Shown here one piece after another: positions 17,108 to 25,678 of a stretch of DNA of 64,000 nt. Positions within the stretch are counted from its first letter, which is position 1; the number at the start of each line of letters is the position of its first letter. This DNA comes from Udaeobacter sp025935755. Its GTDB lineage: Bacteria; Verrucomicrobiota; Verrucomicrobiia; Chthoniobacterales; UBA10450. Under the pieces are notes generated by a model that made no database searches, was not told the DNA's origin, and saw nothing but the letters and a program-made list of their open reading frames with translations. Both the position numbers and the translations under genes were made by a program. The stretch is from NCBI GenBank assembly GCA_036278715.1, contig DASUKN010000094.1:1-64000 (forward strand), read 5' to 3'.

Positions 17108-18685
17108 ATGAGCAAAACGAAAGCGATTCTCGCCGGATTGTTCGCTGGATTCGTGGCTGGGATTTTAATGACAACGGCGATGTTGCTGCTCGCGACGCTG
17201 GGTGTAGCGACACCGCTCGTCATCATCGGCGACCGGCTTTCCGTGTTCATTCCGCCAGGGCCGTTTCTTTCGCTCATGGGCAAGGTCGGAGGTTACAATC
17301 ATCTCAAGCAACTTGGCGTCGGATCCACAATCGCCGGCCAACTTGCAGTCGGTGCGATCGGTGGAGCAATTTTCGGATTGTTCGTGCGGCGTACTCGCAA
17401 CGCTGTCCCGGCGATTTGGACGATATTTATTTTCGTCCTGTTGCCGTTCCTGGTATTTGCGATCGCACTGTGGCCCGTGCTGGGCACGAGCTACATCGGT
17501 TTACCCATTCAAGTCGCGCGGTTCGTCACGCTCATCGGCTTCGCATTATGCGTCTTTTTATTTGAACGAACGCTGGTAACGGCCTTCAGATTCCTGACCG
17601 TGCAGACGGCCGGCTCGGGTCGTGAAACAGTGCAACGTCATCTTCCCAACGAGGAATTTACCCCCAGCATTGGACGCCGTGCGTTTGTACTGAGCACTAT
17701 TGGTCTCGCAGTCGCCGGTGGCGGAGCTGCGCTCGCGCGCAAACTCTATCGCGCCGCGACGTTCAGCTACGATGGCACGCAGTACAAAGGCAGCATTGTT
17801 AAACCGATCACACCTAACGACAGGTTCTACTGTGTGACCAAAAACGTCATCGATCCGAAGGTGGACAGCGATGTCTGGCATCTCGAAATTGACGGGCTGG
17901 TGCAGAACCCCGCAACCTGGCGATTCCAGGATCTTATGGGATTCAAACCAACCGCACAGGAAACAACGCTGATGTGCATCAGCAACGGCCTGGACGCGGG
18001 CCTGATCAGCAACGCGGTGTGGAAAGGTCTTCCTTTGCGTGATCTACTCGATCAGGCGGGCGTGCTTTCCGGGGCCGCGCGCGTGCGTCTGCAGGGAGTT
18101 GACAATTACACAGACACCATCCCGCTGGAGAAAGCGATGGAACTAACAACATTGCTTGCTTACGAAATGAATGGCGAGCCTCTCCCGGACCGGCACGGTT
18201 ATCCCTTGCGCGTGATCGTTCCGGGCTATTTCGGCGAGAAAAACGTGAAATGGCTCACGAGAGTTGAAGTGACCGATGCCAGCGCGAAAGGATTTTACGA
18301 GACCCAGGGGTGGGGACCCGATTTCATAGTGCCCACACGATCGAGAATCGACGTTCCCGAAGACTGGACATTTCTCTCGTTAGGCAAACTGACTGCTCCT
18401 GTTGAAGTAAAGGGCATGGCGTTTGGCGGGGACCGCGGGATTTCGCGCGTTGAGCTCAGCTTCGATGATGGCAAGACCTGGAATGAGGCGGAGATTTATT
18501 ACTCCGGCGGCAATCTGGCGTGGTCACTCTGGAAAGCACATTGGACTCCTGCTGCGGCTGGTGACTACGCGCTCCTGGTCCGCGCCACAGATGCAGAAGG
18601 CGACGTCCAGGAGTGGGAAGAAGATCGCGGCCCGTTTTCCGGTGTGACCGGGCTGCACAGAATTAACGTTCGCGTGACGGCGTAA
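17108..18685 (+). CDS. Membrane-anchored sulfite-oxidase-type molybdopterin oxidoreductase
   Basis: An N-terminal region with four to five hydrophobic helices (residues about 5-170) precedes GRRAFVLSTIGLAVAGGG, a twin-arginine-like segment before the catalytic part. The molybdopterin domain carries the likely molybdenum-ligand Cys in TLMCISNGL, and the Mo-cofactor dimerisation domain follows (VEVKGMAFGGDRGISRVELS). This is the PF00174/PF03404 pair of sulfite oxidases and YedY relatives. Oxidation of sulfite or another small oxyanion outside the cytoplasm is inferred. The ATG at 17108 is preferred over a repeat-derived TTG at 17024. The membrane helices fused ahead of the enzyme are unusual. 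Confidence 0.87.
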   Translation: MSKTKAILAGLFAGFVAGILMTTAMLLLATLGVATPLVIIGDRLSVFIPPGPFLSLMGKVGGYNHLKQLGVGSTIAGQLAVGAIGGAIFGLFVRRTRNAVPAIWTIFIFVLLPFLVFAIALWPVLGTSYIGLPIQVARFVTLIGFALCVFLFERTLVTAFRFLTVQTAGSGRETVQRHLPNEEFTPSIGRRAFVLSTIGLAVAGGGAALARKLYRAATFSYDGTQYKGSIVKPITPNDRFYCVTKNVIDPKVDSDVWHLEIDGLVQNPATWRFQDLMGFKPTAQETTLMCISNGLDAGLISNAVWKGLPLRDLLDQAGVLSGAARVRLQGVDNYTDTIPLEKAMELTTLLAYEMNGEPLPDRHGYPLRVIVPGYFGEKNVKWLTRVEVTDASAKGFYETQGWGPDFIVPTRSRIDVPEDWTFLSLGKLTAPVEVKGMAFGGDRGISRVELSFDDGKTWNEAEIYYSGGNLAWSLWKAHWTPAAAGDYALLVRATDAEGDVQEWEEDRGPFSGVTGLHRINVRVTA

Positions 18686-18748
18686 ACGTCATGTCGAGCG
18701 GAGTCGAGACATCCCGTAGCATTACCGCTAACGGAGAACGCGGCATTT

Positions 18749-18811
18749 GAAAGCCTGGCCTCGCCCGAAACACTCGGGGCTGCGTTGCAGCTCAACTTTC
18801 GCTCGGAATGA
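18749..18811 (-). repeat. Dispersed repeat, GTCATTC...GGCTTTC family (minus copy)
   Basis: Reverse complement of the elements at 38943-39010 and 60225-60295: all share GCTGCAACG(C/T)AG, CGGG(G)CGAGGCC and GGCTTTC in the same order. It lies between the sulfite-oxidase-type gene and trxB. A second short repeat start (GTCATGTCGAGCGGAGTCGA) is at about 18689. Confidence 0.8.
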
Positions 18812-18858
18812 GGAGCTGGCATGCCTTCAAAACTTGCGTCGTGTGCTAAATTCCACCG

Positions 18859-19782
18859 ATGGAGAAACTGATCATTGTTGGGAGCGGTTGCGCAGGACTC
18901 ACTGCAGCTATTTATGCTGCGCGCGCGAACCTTAATCCGTTGGTGCTGGAGGGCCGGCAGCCTGGCGGACAACTCTCAACGACAACGTTGGTGGAAAATT
19001 ATCCCGGTTTTCCGGACGGAATCGATGGGCCGGAATTGATCCTGAATATGCACAGACAAGCCGAGAAATTCGGCACCCGGTTTTCTTACGCGCAAGTGAC
19101 CGACTTCGAGCCGGGCGACAAGCATATCCGGATTAAAACCGATGATGAATGGCTGGAAACGCGGTCGCTTATCATCGCCAGCGGAGCTACAGCTCGATTT
19201 CTCGGACTCGATAACGAAGAAGAACTGGTCGGTCATGGCTTAACTTCATGTGCGACGTGCGACGGCGCATTTTACAAGAACGTGCCGGTCTGCGTAGTGG
19301 GCGGCGGCGATTCGGCGGCGGAGGAAGCAACGTTCCTCACCCGGTTCGCTTCGAAGGTGTATCTCATTCATCGACGCGACCAGCTGCGGGCATCCAAAAT
19401 CATGCAGGATCGCGTGTTCGCGAACAAGAAGGTCGAGCCGATCTGGGACAGCATGGTGACAAAGTATATCGCTGATGAAAAGGGCGAGATGCGCGCTGTC
19501 CGCTTGCGCAATGTGAAGACAAATGAGGAACGCGAGTTGGAAGTGGCGTGCGTATTTGTGGCGATTGGGCATGATCCCAACACCAAAGCGTACCGGGGCA
19601 AACTCGACATGGATTCTGAGGGATATCTCATTCCGAAGAACTCGGTCGGAAGCAACGTTCGTGGCGTTTTCATTGCCGGCGATGTAGCTGACCGTGTCTA
19701 CAAGCAGGCGGTTACCGCTGCGGGAATGGGTTGTGCCGCGGCACTGCAGGCGGAGAAGTATCTTAGCGGGGCCGAGCGCTGA
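18859..19782 (+). CDS. trxB: Thioredoxin reductase
   Basis: The 307-residue flavoprotein has the FAD-binding GSGCAGLTAAIYAARA at the N-terminus, the redox pair C131-ATC-C134 in SCATCDGAFY, an NADPH-binding VVGGGDSAAEEA, and the C-terminal VFIAGDVADRVYKQAVTAAGMGC. It reduces thioredoxin with NADPH in the cytoplasm. Length and start match the family. The ATG follows repeat-derived sequence, and no strong ribosome-binding site is visible. Confidence 0.97.
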   Translation: MEKLIIVGSGCAGLTAAIYAARANLNPLVLEGRQPGGQLSTTTLVENYPGFPDGIDGPELILNMHRQAEKFGTRFSYAQVTDFEPGDKHIRIKTDDEWLETRSLIIASGATARFLGLDNEEELVGHGLTSCATCDGAFYKNVPVCVVGGGDSAAEEATFLTRFASKVYLIHRRDQLRASKIMQDRVFANKKVEPIWDSMVTKYIADEKGEMRAVRLRNVKTNEERELEVACVFVAIGHDPNTKAYRGKLDMDSEGYLIPKNSVGSNVRGVFIAGDVADRVYKQAVTAAGMGCAAALQAEKYLSGAER

Positions 19783-20181
19783 ATTCCGAATGCCGATTGC
19801 CGAATCAAAGAAGCTCGTCCGCACAGCAGATCTAAAGGCGCGAACAAAACAGTTCGCATTGCGCGTGATGAAAATGGTGGACGCGCTTCCTCGTACGATT
19901 CAAGGACGCACCATAGCAAAACAGATTATCGGAAGTTCAACATCAGTCGCGGCTAATTATCGTGCGGCCTGCCGCGCTCGCTCGCGAGCTGAATTTATTG
20001 CGAAAATCGGAGTTGTAGAAGAAGAAGCAGACGAAAGTTGCTTTTGGTTAGAGCTGATTATCGATTCAGGCTTACTTACTGAAGATAGAATTCGTCCGCT
20101 GCTAAGCGAAGCTGGCGAACTGGTTGCGATCATGGCCGCTTCGCGCAAATCGGCAATCGGAAATCGGAAATCGACAATTCG
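19781..20181 (+). mobile_element. IVS-like cassette around a four-helix-bundle gene
   Basis: The gene at 19790-20185 is bounded by GAATTCCGAATGCCGATTGC on the left and by 20149-20181, which contains ATCGGCAATCGG and ends in CAATTCG. These are complementary over CCGATTGCCGA and again at GAATT, the right side holding one extra ATCGGAA unit. Complementary ends around a gene of this family are the layout of 23S rRNA intervening sequences, but here the unit sits between trxB and a glycosyltransferase. Mobility is inferred. Confidence 0.5.
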
Positions 20182-20185
20182 ATGA
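19790..20185 (+). CDS. Four helix bundle protein (23S rRNA IVP/S23 family)
   Basis: The 131-residue protein has the TIGR02436 pattern: an LKARTKQFALRVMKMVDALP helix, GRTIAKQIIGSSTSVAANYR, ARSRAEFIAKIGVVEEEADE and FWLELIIDSGLL. Members are encoded in intervening sequences of 23S rRNA and also stand alone; their role is unsettled, with RNA binding suggested. The ATG at 19790 and the C-terminal SAIGNRKSTIR are both encoded by the flanking complementary repeats, so the gene and its borders form one unit. The stop overlaps the next start (ATGA), which could couple translation to the glycosyltransferase. Confidence 0.88.
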   Translation: MPIAESKKLVRTADLKARTKQFALRVMKMVDALPRTIQGRTIAKQIIGSSTSVAANYRAACRARSRAEFIAKIGVVEEEADESCFWLELIIDSGLLTEDRIRPLLSEAGELVAIMAASRKSAIGNRKSTIR

Positions 20186-21345
20186 AGATCTGCGACCTCA
20201 CCCAGTTCTATTCGCCGGTAAGCGGAGGGGTGAAGCGGTACCTTCACGAGAAGATCGATTACATCCACGGACAGGCGTCGCGCCACGAACATGTCCTGAT
20301 CGTTCCCGGAGCGAAGACGAACTTGAAAGCAAACGGGCGTTCGAGGGTTTACACGATTCGTTCCCCGGTTGTTTCCCGAACGGCGCAATACCGCGCATTA
20401 CTAAATCTTCGCGCGGTAGAAGAAATTTTGGACCGGGAACGGCCCGATATCATCGAGTCGGCTGACCCGTATCAGCTTGGATGGAGAGCGTTGAAGGTGG
20501 GACGAGCGTTGCGCATACCGGTGGTCGGATTTTATCACTCCCATTTTCCAGAGGCCTATGTGCGAAAGAGTGCAACGCTTCTTGGGAGAACGGCGACGCA
20601 TCGCGTGATGAAGCTTTCCCGCGCATACGTTCGCAAGCTTTACAATCAGCACGCTGCCACGATCGTCGCGTCGGATCTGCTGGGGCGGGTGCTGCGGGGC
20701 TGGGGCGTTCACAACGTGCGCGTGCTGAGCCTGGGTGTGAACACAGAAATCTTTCGCCCCGACGAATCTGGAACCGAAGCAGTACGGCGTCCTCTCGGCG
20801 TGCAGCCAGATCAAAACCTTCTGCTTTATGTCGGCCGCCTCGCGAAAGAAAAGAACACAACCACCCTGCTTCGCGCGTTCAACACCTTGCAACGAAGGCG
20901 GCCTAACGAATTTCATCTGCTGGTAATCGGCGATGGGCCCGACCGCACGCAACTCCGGAAATTGCAGTTGCGAACTGACAATGTCTCATGGATTCGCTAC
21001 TGCGCGGATCCTGGCGAGCTGGCCGGTTACTATCGTGCGGCAGATCTTTTCGTTCATCCCAGTATTCAGGAAACATTTGGGCTGGCAGCGCTTGAATCGC
21101 AGGCGTGCGGCACGCCAGTGGTAGGAATCCGCGGGAGCTGCATGGACAACGTGATTTGTCATGATCAGGACTCGTGGGCGCTTGAAAACACCGCCGACGC
21201 GTTGGCGGACGCAATCGAAGAAAGCAGCGACAGGAAATTATCGGTAATGGGCAGGAACGCCGCACGCGTCGCGAGGCATCGTTACAGCTGGCCGTGTGTA
21301 TTTGACGAACTGTTTTGCATTTATCGCGAGCTTCGCTCAGAATAA
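20182..21345 (+). CDS. Glycosyltransferase family 4 (GT-B fold)
   Basis: The 387-residue protein has the GT4 layout: an N-terminal SPVSGGVKRYLHE acceptor-side motif, YHSHFPEAY in the middle, then LLYVGRLAKEKN and the donor-binding FVHPSIQETFGLAALESQACGTPVV with the E-x7-E pattern. It would move a sugar from a nucleotide donor to a lipid or glycan acceptor. The ATG overlaps the stop of the four-helix-bundle gene by four bases. The GNAT gene follows 12 bases later, suggesting one transcript. Confidence 0.93.
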   Translation: MKICDLTQFYSPVSGGVKRYLHEKIDYIHGQASRHEHVLIVPGAKTNLKANGRSRVYTIRSPVVSRTAQYRALLNLRAVEEILDRERPDIIESADPYQLGWRALKVGRALRIPVVGFYHSHFPEAYVRKSATLLGRTATHRVMKLSRAYVRKLYNQHAATIVASDLLGRVLRGWGVHNVRVLSLGVNTEIFRPDESGTEAVRRPLGVQPDQNLLLYVGRLAKEKNTTTLLRAFNTLQRRRPNEFHLLVIGDGPDRTQLRKLQLRTDNVSWIRYCADPGELAGYYRAADLFVHPSIQETFGLAALESQACGTPVVGIRGSCMDNVICHDQDSWALENTADALADAIEESSDRKLSVMGRNAARVARHRYSWPCVFDELFCIYRELRSE

Positions 21346-21357
21346 CGCCCATTCTAA

Positions 21358-22053
21358 ATGCCGAACGATGACCCCCAACCATACCTCATTCGGGCCTATC
21401 GCAGATCAGATCGCGAGCCGATAAGACGCCTTTGTTGCGATACCGGCTTTCTCGGCGAGCCGATCGATCCCGTGTATGAGGATCGCGAGTTATTCGCGGA
21501 TTTTCTTACCACGTACTACACCGATCACGAGCCGGAATCGTGTTTTCTCCTCGAGGTAGACGGCGAAATTGCGGGATACCTGCTCGGATCGCGGAAGCCG
21601 CTGCAAAATCAACTCTATGCACTTTATCAAAACGTCTGGCTGTTTTTCCGCGCGCTGACCCGTTATTTCCGTTACAACGAACGCTCGCGTCGTTTCATCC
21701 GGTGGGTTCTGATGTACGGATGGCGCGAAGTTCCCGCTCAGCCGCGGCGCGTCCCGCATTTCCACATCAATTTGCTGCCGGAAGCGCGAAGGGTTTCGAC
21801 CACCCGCGCGTTGATGAGCGCATATCTGAGCTATCTCTATCGCTCCGGCGAAAAGCGCGTTTGTGGTCAGATCGTCACGTTTGAAAGCCGGCGCGGCGAA
21901 AAGATGTTCGAACGTTACGGCTTCAAAGTTTTGAATCGCGCGGAGATCACGAAGTATAAAGCGTTTTATCCCGGATCGGTCTATCTCAGCACGGTTATCA
22001 AAAATCTGGAGACCGCCGACCCGCTTTCCGCTTACTCACGAGCGCGTGAGTAA
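21358..22053 (+). CDS. GNAT-family N-acetyltransferase
   Basis: The 231-residue protein starts with IRAYRRSDREPIRRLCCDTGF, a typical first GNAT segment, then CFLLEVDGEIAGYLLGS (the central beta hairpin). The C-terminal part has RGEKMFERYGFKVLNRAEI, the usual F-x-x-x-GF end of the fold. The middle insertion (residues about 80-140) is basic and unusual. Acetyl-CoA-dependent acylation is expected; substrate unknown. It closely follows the GT4 gene, so a role in modifying a surface sugar is possible. Confidence 0.82.
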   Translation: MPNDDPQPYLIRAYRRSDREPIRRLCCDTGFLGEPIDPVYEDRELFADFLTTYYTDHEPESCFLLEVDGEIAGYLLGSRKPLQNQLYALYQNVWLFFRALTRYFRYNERSRRFIRWVLMYGWREVPAQPRRVPHFHINLLPEARRVSTTRALMSAYLSYLYRSGEKRVCGQIVTFESRRGEKMFERYGFKVLNRAEITKYKAFYPGSVYLSTVIKNLETADPLSAYSRARE

Positions 22054-22195
22054 GCGAAGTTTTTGCGCAACGGGGCGATGCGCAGCTCCGATTGATAGAA
22101 TAGAACAAAAATTCTTCCATTCCGGAGAAGCGCTCGCCACAATCAAAGGCTACGAAGTACACTGGCGTTCGCGAAACGCGGTGTGGGAGCAAACG

Positions 22196-23164
22196 ATGCA
22201 CATGCAATTGTGGAGCGCGACGTTGTTGATTGCGGACGTCGTTAAGGTTTTCAACCCGCAATCGCCGCAGGCGCGCGCGATTTTCGATCTCGCCATTGTG
22301 GCCATTGTGGTGATGGGGATCATCTTCGCGGTCGTCGTCGGGATCGTCGCCTATGCATTGTTGCGTTTCCCGCGATGGCGCGAAGGCGAACGCGACCCGG
22401 AGCAGGGCGCCGGCAATAAAAAGATCGAGATTGTGTGGACGGCGATCCCGCTTTTAATCGTGACGGTTTTGTTTGTGCTTTCTGCGCGCACAATGGGCAT
22501 CTCGGATCCGCCGCCACCGCCGAACCCCGACATCGTGGTGACCGGTCATCAATGGTGGTGGGAAGCGCGCTACCTGAAATCGGGTGCGACCGTCGCGAAT
22601 GAGATTCACATCCCCGTGGGCAAAGCGCTGGCGCTGAGATTGGATGCAGCGGATGTCCTGCACGAATTCTGGGTACCGGAATTGGGTCGAAAAATGACAA
22701 CCGTACCAGGTCATCCAAATCATATCTGGATCCAAGCCGATAAACCCGGGACATATCTCGGATTTTGCTCGGAATTTTGCGGGACACAGCACGCCTGGAT
22801 GCACGTCCTCGTGGTGGCTGAACCGCAGGAAGAATTTCAGAAGTGGGAACAAGCACAGCTGGTCGCGGCTGCCTCGCCAACAGGCGGTAACGCGCAAAAG
22901 GGCCTCGCGTTGTTTCAACAAATGAGCTGCGTGAACTGCCATGCCATCAAAGGCACCAGCGCGACGGCGCAGGTCGGACCGGACTTGACGCATTTTGCCA
23001 GTCGCAAAAAAATTGGCGCAGGCATCGTTGATAACACGCCCAGCAATTTGCGTCGCTGGTTGCGCGATCCGCAAGAGGTGAAGGTTGGCGTCAAGATGCC
23101 GAACTTCAAATTTACGGACGAACAAGTCAGCGATCTTGCTGATTACATGGAAACACTGAAATGA
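22196..23164 (+). CDS. coxB: Cytochrome c oxidase subunit II with fused cytochrome c
   Basis: The ATG at 22196 follows a GGGAG site. Two membrane helices lie in the first 100 residues (IFDLAIVAIVVMGIIFAVVV and IVWTAIPLLIVTVLFVLS). The copper A site is CSEFCGTQHAWM, preceded by GHQWWWEARY. A C-terminal c-type heme domain has CVNCH with a distal Met in VKMPNF. This is the caa3-type layout, which takes electrons from a soluble or fused cytochrome c. It is the first gene of the respiratory operon; 136 bases separate it from coxA. Confidence 0.95.
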   Translation: MHMQLWSATLLIADVVKVFNPQSPQARAIFDLAIVAIVVMGIIFAVVVGIVAYALLRFPRWREGERDPEQGAGNKKIEIVWTAIPLLIVTVLFVLSARTMGISDPPPPPNPDIVVTGHQWWWEARYLKSGATVANEIHIPVGKALALRLDAADVLHEFWVPELGRKMTTVPGHPNHIWIQADKPGTYLGFCSEFCGTQHAWMHVLVVAEPQEEFQKWEQAQLVAAASPTGGNAQKGLALFQQMSCVNCHAIKGTSATAQVGPDLTHFASRKKIGAGIVDNTPSNLRRWLRDPQEVKVGVKMPNFKFTDEQVSDLADYMETLK

Positions 23165-23300
23165 GTGGGGACGTGAAGCACACAATCTTGCTCTGCCTCT
23201 TTCCAAGGCGGCAACATGTCGAGTCTGTGCCGGAACAAACCGGGGTTCGCTTCTCATTACCGCATGCGAATGCCGGCAGGATTACCTGGGTCACGTTGAA

Positions 23301-25535
23301 ATGAACGGAGACACAACAATTACCGGCACAATCGCGCATCTTTTGACGCCGGCGGAGCGACGGCACTGGAGACTGGCATGGCTTTCCACCGTCGACCACA
23401 AGCGCATCGGCATCCTCTATATGGTGATCGGCCTGGCGTTCTTCGTCATCGCCGGAATCGAAGCGTTGTTAATCCGGTTACAACTCATGGTGCCTAACAA
23501 CACATTGTTAGGTCCTGACACTTACAATTGGATGTTCACCATGCATGGAACGACCATGATTTTTCTCGTCGCGATGCCAGTGCTCTTTGGCATTATGAAC
23601 TACGTTTTGCCGCTGCAAATCGGCGCGCGAGACATGGCGTTCCCGCGCCTGAATGCGCTGGGTGTCTGGCTGGTTCCATTCGGAGGCATTCTGTTGCATT
23701 TCAGTTTTCTCGCCAGCGGCCCGCCGGCGGTCGGCTGGTTTGCGTACACTCCGCTGAGCGAGACTCCGTACTCGTCACAGTCCGGCGTAGATTACTGGGC
23801 CATATCGCTGTTGGTCCTCGGGATAGGCTCGGTGAGCGCGGGCATCAATTTCATCGTTACTGTGCTGACTCAGCGCGCACCCGGCATGACCCTGCGCCGG
23901 CTTCCCCTGTTCAGTTGGATGATTTTCATGAACGCATTCCTGGTGATTCTGGCGCTGCCGATTTTGAATGCGGCGCTGGTGATGTTGCTGATTGATCGAC
24001 TACTGGATGGCAGGTTCTTTCTGCCGTTCGGCGGCGGCTCACCCATCATGTGGCAGCACATTTTCTGGGCCTTCGGTCATCCGGAAGTTTATATCGTCGC
24101 AATCCCGGCGTTTGCGATTCTTTCGGAAATCATCCCGGTTTTTTCGCGCAAACCGATTTTTGGCCACGAGTTCGTTGCTGCTTCCACTGTGGTTATTGTC
24201 ATCCTGAGCTTATTGGTGTGGGCGCACCACATGTTTACGGTGGGGCTCGGGCACACGGTCGATCTGTTCTTTGTCGCAGCCAGCGTGCTAATCGCTGTTC
24301 CAACCGGTGTAAAACTGTTCAACTGGAGCGCCACCATGGTTGGCGGCCGCGTGCGGTTCACGACGCCGATGCTTTTCTGCCTAGGAGCGCTGCTGCAATT
24401 CCTGCTGGGCGGCCTAACAGGTGTGAGTCATGCAATGGCGCCGCTCGATTGGCAGACGAAAAATAGTTATTACCTCGTCGCACATTTTCATAACGTTTTC
24501 GTCGGACTGATCGTCTTCGCGATCCTGGGAGGAATTTATTATTGGTTCCCGAAAATGAGCGGCCGAATGATGTCCGAGCGCATCGGCAAGTGGGTGTTTT
24601 GGCTGATGACGATCGGCTTCAATCTGACCTTCATGATTCAACACGTGCTTGGATTGGCCGGCATGCCGCGGCGAACCTATACCTATCCGGATCTGCCTGG
24701 TTGGGGCTGGATGAACATGGTCTCTACCATCGGCGCATTTTTCATGACTGCTGCCTCCATTCTTTTTGTGTGGGATCTGGTAAGAAGCTTGATCCGCGGA
24801 AAACCTGCGGGCGACAACCCGTGGAATGCGTGGACGCTCGAATGGGCAACGACTTCGCCGCCGCCGCACGAAAATTTTGACGCGCTGCCGCCGATTCGCA
24901 GCCGCCGTCCGCTCTGGGATTACGCGAATCCTGACCGGCCCGATCCGGTCGTGCCTGTGGGTGGCGCGATCGATACGTTTCGGCCGGAGAAAAACGCTGC
25001 CGGCGTGATCACGTTCATCATTTCCGAAGCGGGCTTCTTCGGTGTGTTGATTCTTGCCTACCTCTTTTACAATGCGACGCCGCAAAGCGGACCGGGCGGA
25101 CGCGAGCTGGACGTGTGGAAGACGGCGATCTTTAGCGTCTGCTTGTTTGCGAGCAGTTTTACAATCTGGAGATCCGAAATCGCGGAACGCACAGGCAACC
25201 ATGGCAAAATGAAAGCATGGCTCGTCGCGACCATTTTGCTTGGCGGCATTTTCATCGCCGGACAGGGACTGGAATACTGGACCCTTTTTCAGCACGGGGT
25301 GACCGTTGGTTTGAATCTTTTCGCCACGACCTTTTTCACGCTCACTGGTTTCCACGGGCTGCACGTTTGCGCGGGGTTAATCGCGTTAATGATTGTCCTC
25401 GGAGTGGCTTTCTCTCGCGCTTTTAAAAGAGGTCCGTTGCCCGCGCTTGGTCCAGTCGCTTTGTATTGGCACTTCGTTGACGTGGTGTGGGTCTTCGTCT
25501 TTTCGATTGTGTACCTCTGGCCGTTAATCCAATGA
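23301..25535 (+). CDS. Cytochrome c oxidase subunits I and III fused
   Basis: The 744-residue protein combines two subunits. Residues 1 to about 520 are subunit I: TVDHKRIGILY, the heme-ligand region MFTMHGTTMIF, the CuB and cross-linked His-Tyr motif HPEVYIVAIPAF, WAHHMFTVGLG, and the HFHNVFVG heme ligands. After a linker with RSRRPLWDYANPDRPDP, subunit III follows from about residue 555 with seven-helix-type segments (GQGLEYWTLFQHGVTVG, FFTLTGFHGLHV, LYWHFVDVVW). It is the proton-pumping, oxygen-reducing core. Such CoxA-CoxC fusions occur in several bacteria, among them caa3 oxidases. Confidence 0.96.
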   Translation: MNGDTTITGTIAHLLTPAERRHWRLAWLSTVDHKRIGILYMVIGLAFFVIAGIEALLIRLQLMVPNNTLLGPDTYNWMFTMHGTTMIFLVAMPVLFGIMNYVLPLQIGARDMAFPRLNALGVWLVPFGGILLHFSFLASGPPAVGWFAYTPLSETPYSSQSGVDYWAISLLVLGIGSVSAGINFIVTVLTQRAPGMTLRRLPLFSWMIFMNAFLVILALPILNAALVMLLIDRLLDGRFFLPFGGGSPIMWQHIFWAFGHPEVYIVAIPAFAILSEIIPVFSRKPIFGHEFVAASTVVIVILSLLVWAHHMFTVGLGHTVDLFFVAASVLIAVPTGVKLFNWSATMVGGRVRFTTPMLFCLGALLQFLLGGLTGVSHAMAPLDWQTKNSYYLVAHFHNVFVGLIVFAILGGIYYWFPKMSGRMMSERIGKWVFWLMTIGFNLTFMIQHVLGLAGMPRRTYTYPDLPGWGWMNMVSTIGAFFMTAASILFVWDLVRSLIRGKPAGDNPWNAWTLEWATTSPPPHENFDALPPIRSRRPLWDYANPDRPDPVVPVGGAIDTFRPEKNAAGVITFIISEAGFFGVLILAYLFYNATPQSGPGGRELDVWKTAIFSVCLFASSFTIWRSEIAERTGNHGKMKAWLVATILLGGIFIAGQGLEYWTLFQHGVTVGLNLFATTFFTLTGFHGLHVCAGLIALMIVLGVAFSRAFKRGPLPALGPVALYWHFVDVVWVFVFSIVYLWPLIQ

Positions 25536-25678
25536 GCACGCGGCAATTTGAATCAGGGATGCGCGAATGCAGGAACAATCCGGGCACACCGCAGTCCACG
25601 CGATTTGTGGCAGGTTGCCTCGCCCTTTTAAAAAGAGAGGCGGAAAAGATAGCAATCACTGAAAGCGCCAGCCGATGA
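25532..25678 (+). CDS. Small 48-residue protein of unknown function
   Basis: This short frame starts with an ATG that overlaps the coxA-coxC stop (ATGA) and its stop overlaps the ctaG start (ATGA), so it is placed exactly as a coupled gene. The product is basic with no membrane helix (MSTRQFESGMRECRNNPGTP near the start, then LALLKREAEKIAITES). I recognise no family. It could be a real linker gene or a spurious frame in a spacer; the two overlaps favour translation. Confidence 0.4.
   Translation: MSTRQFESGMRECRNNPGTPQSTRFVAGCLALLKREAEKIAITESASR

Noticed and set aside
24414..25364. 316-residue frame opposite coxA-coxC
   Set aside because: Arg/His-rich shadow of a well-conserved membrane protein gene on the other strand.
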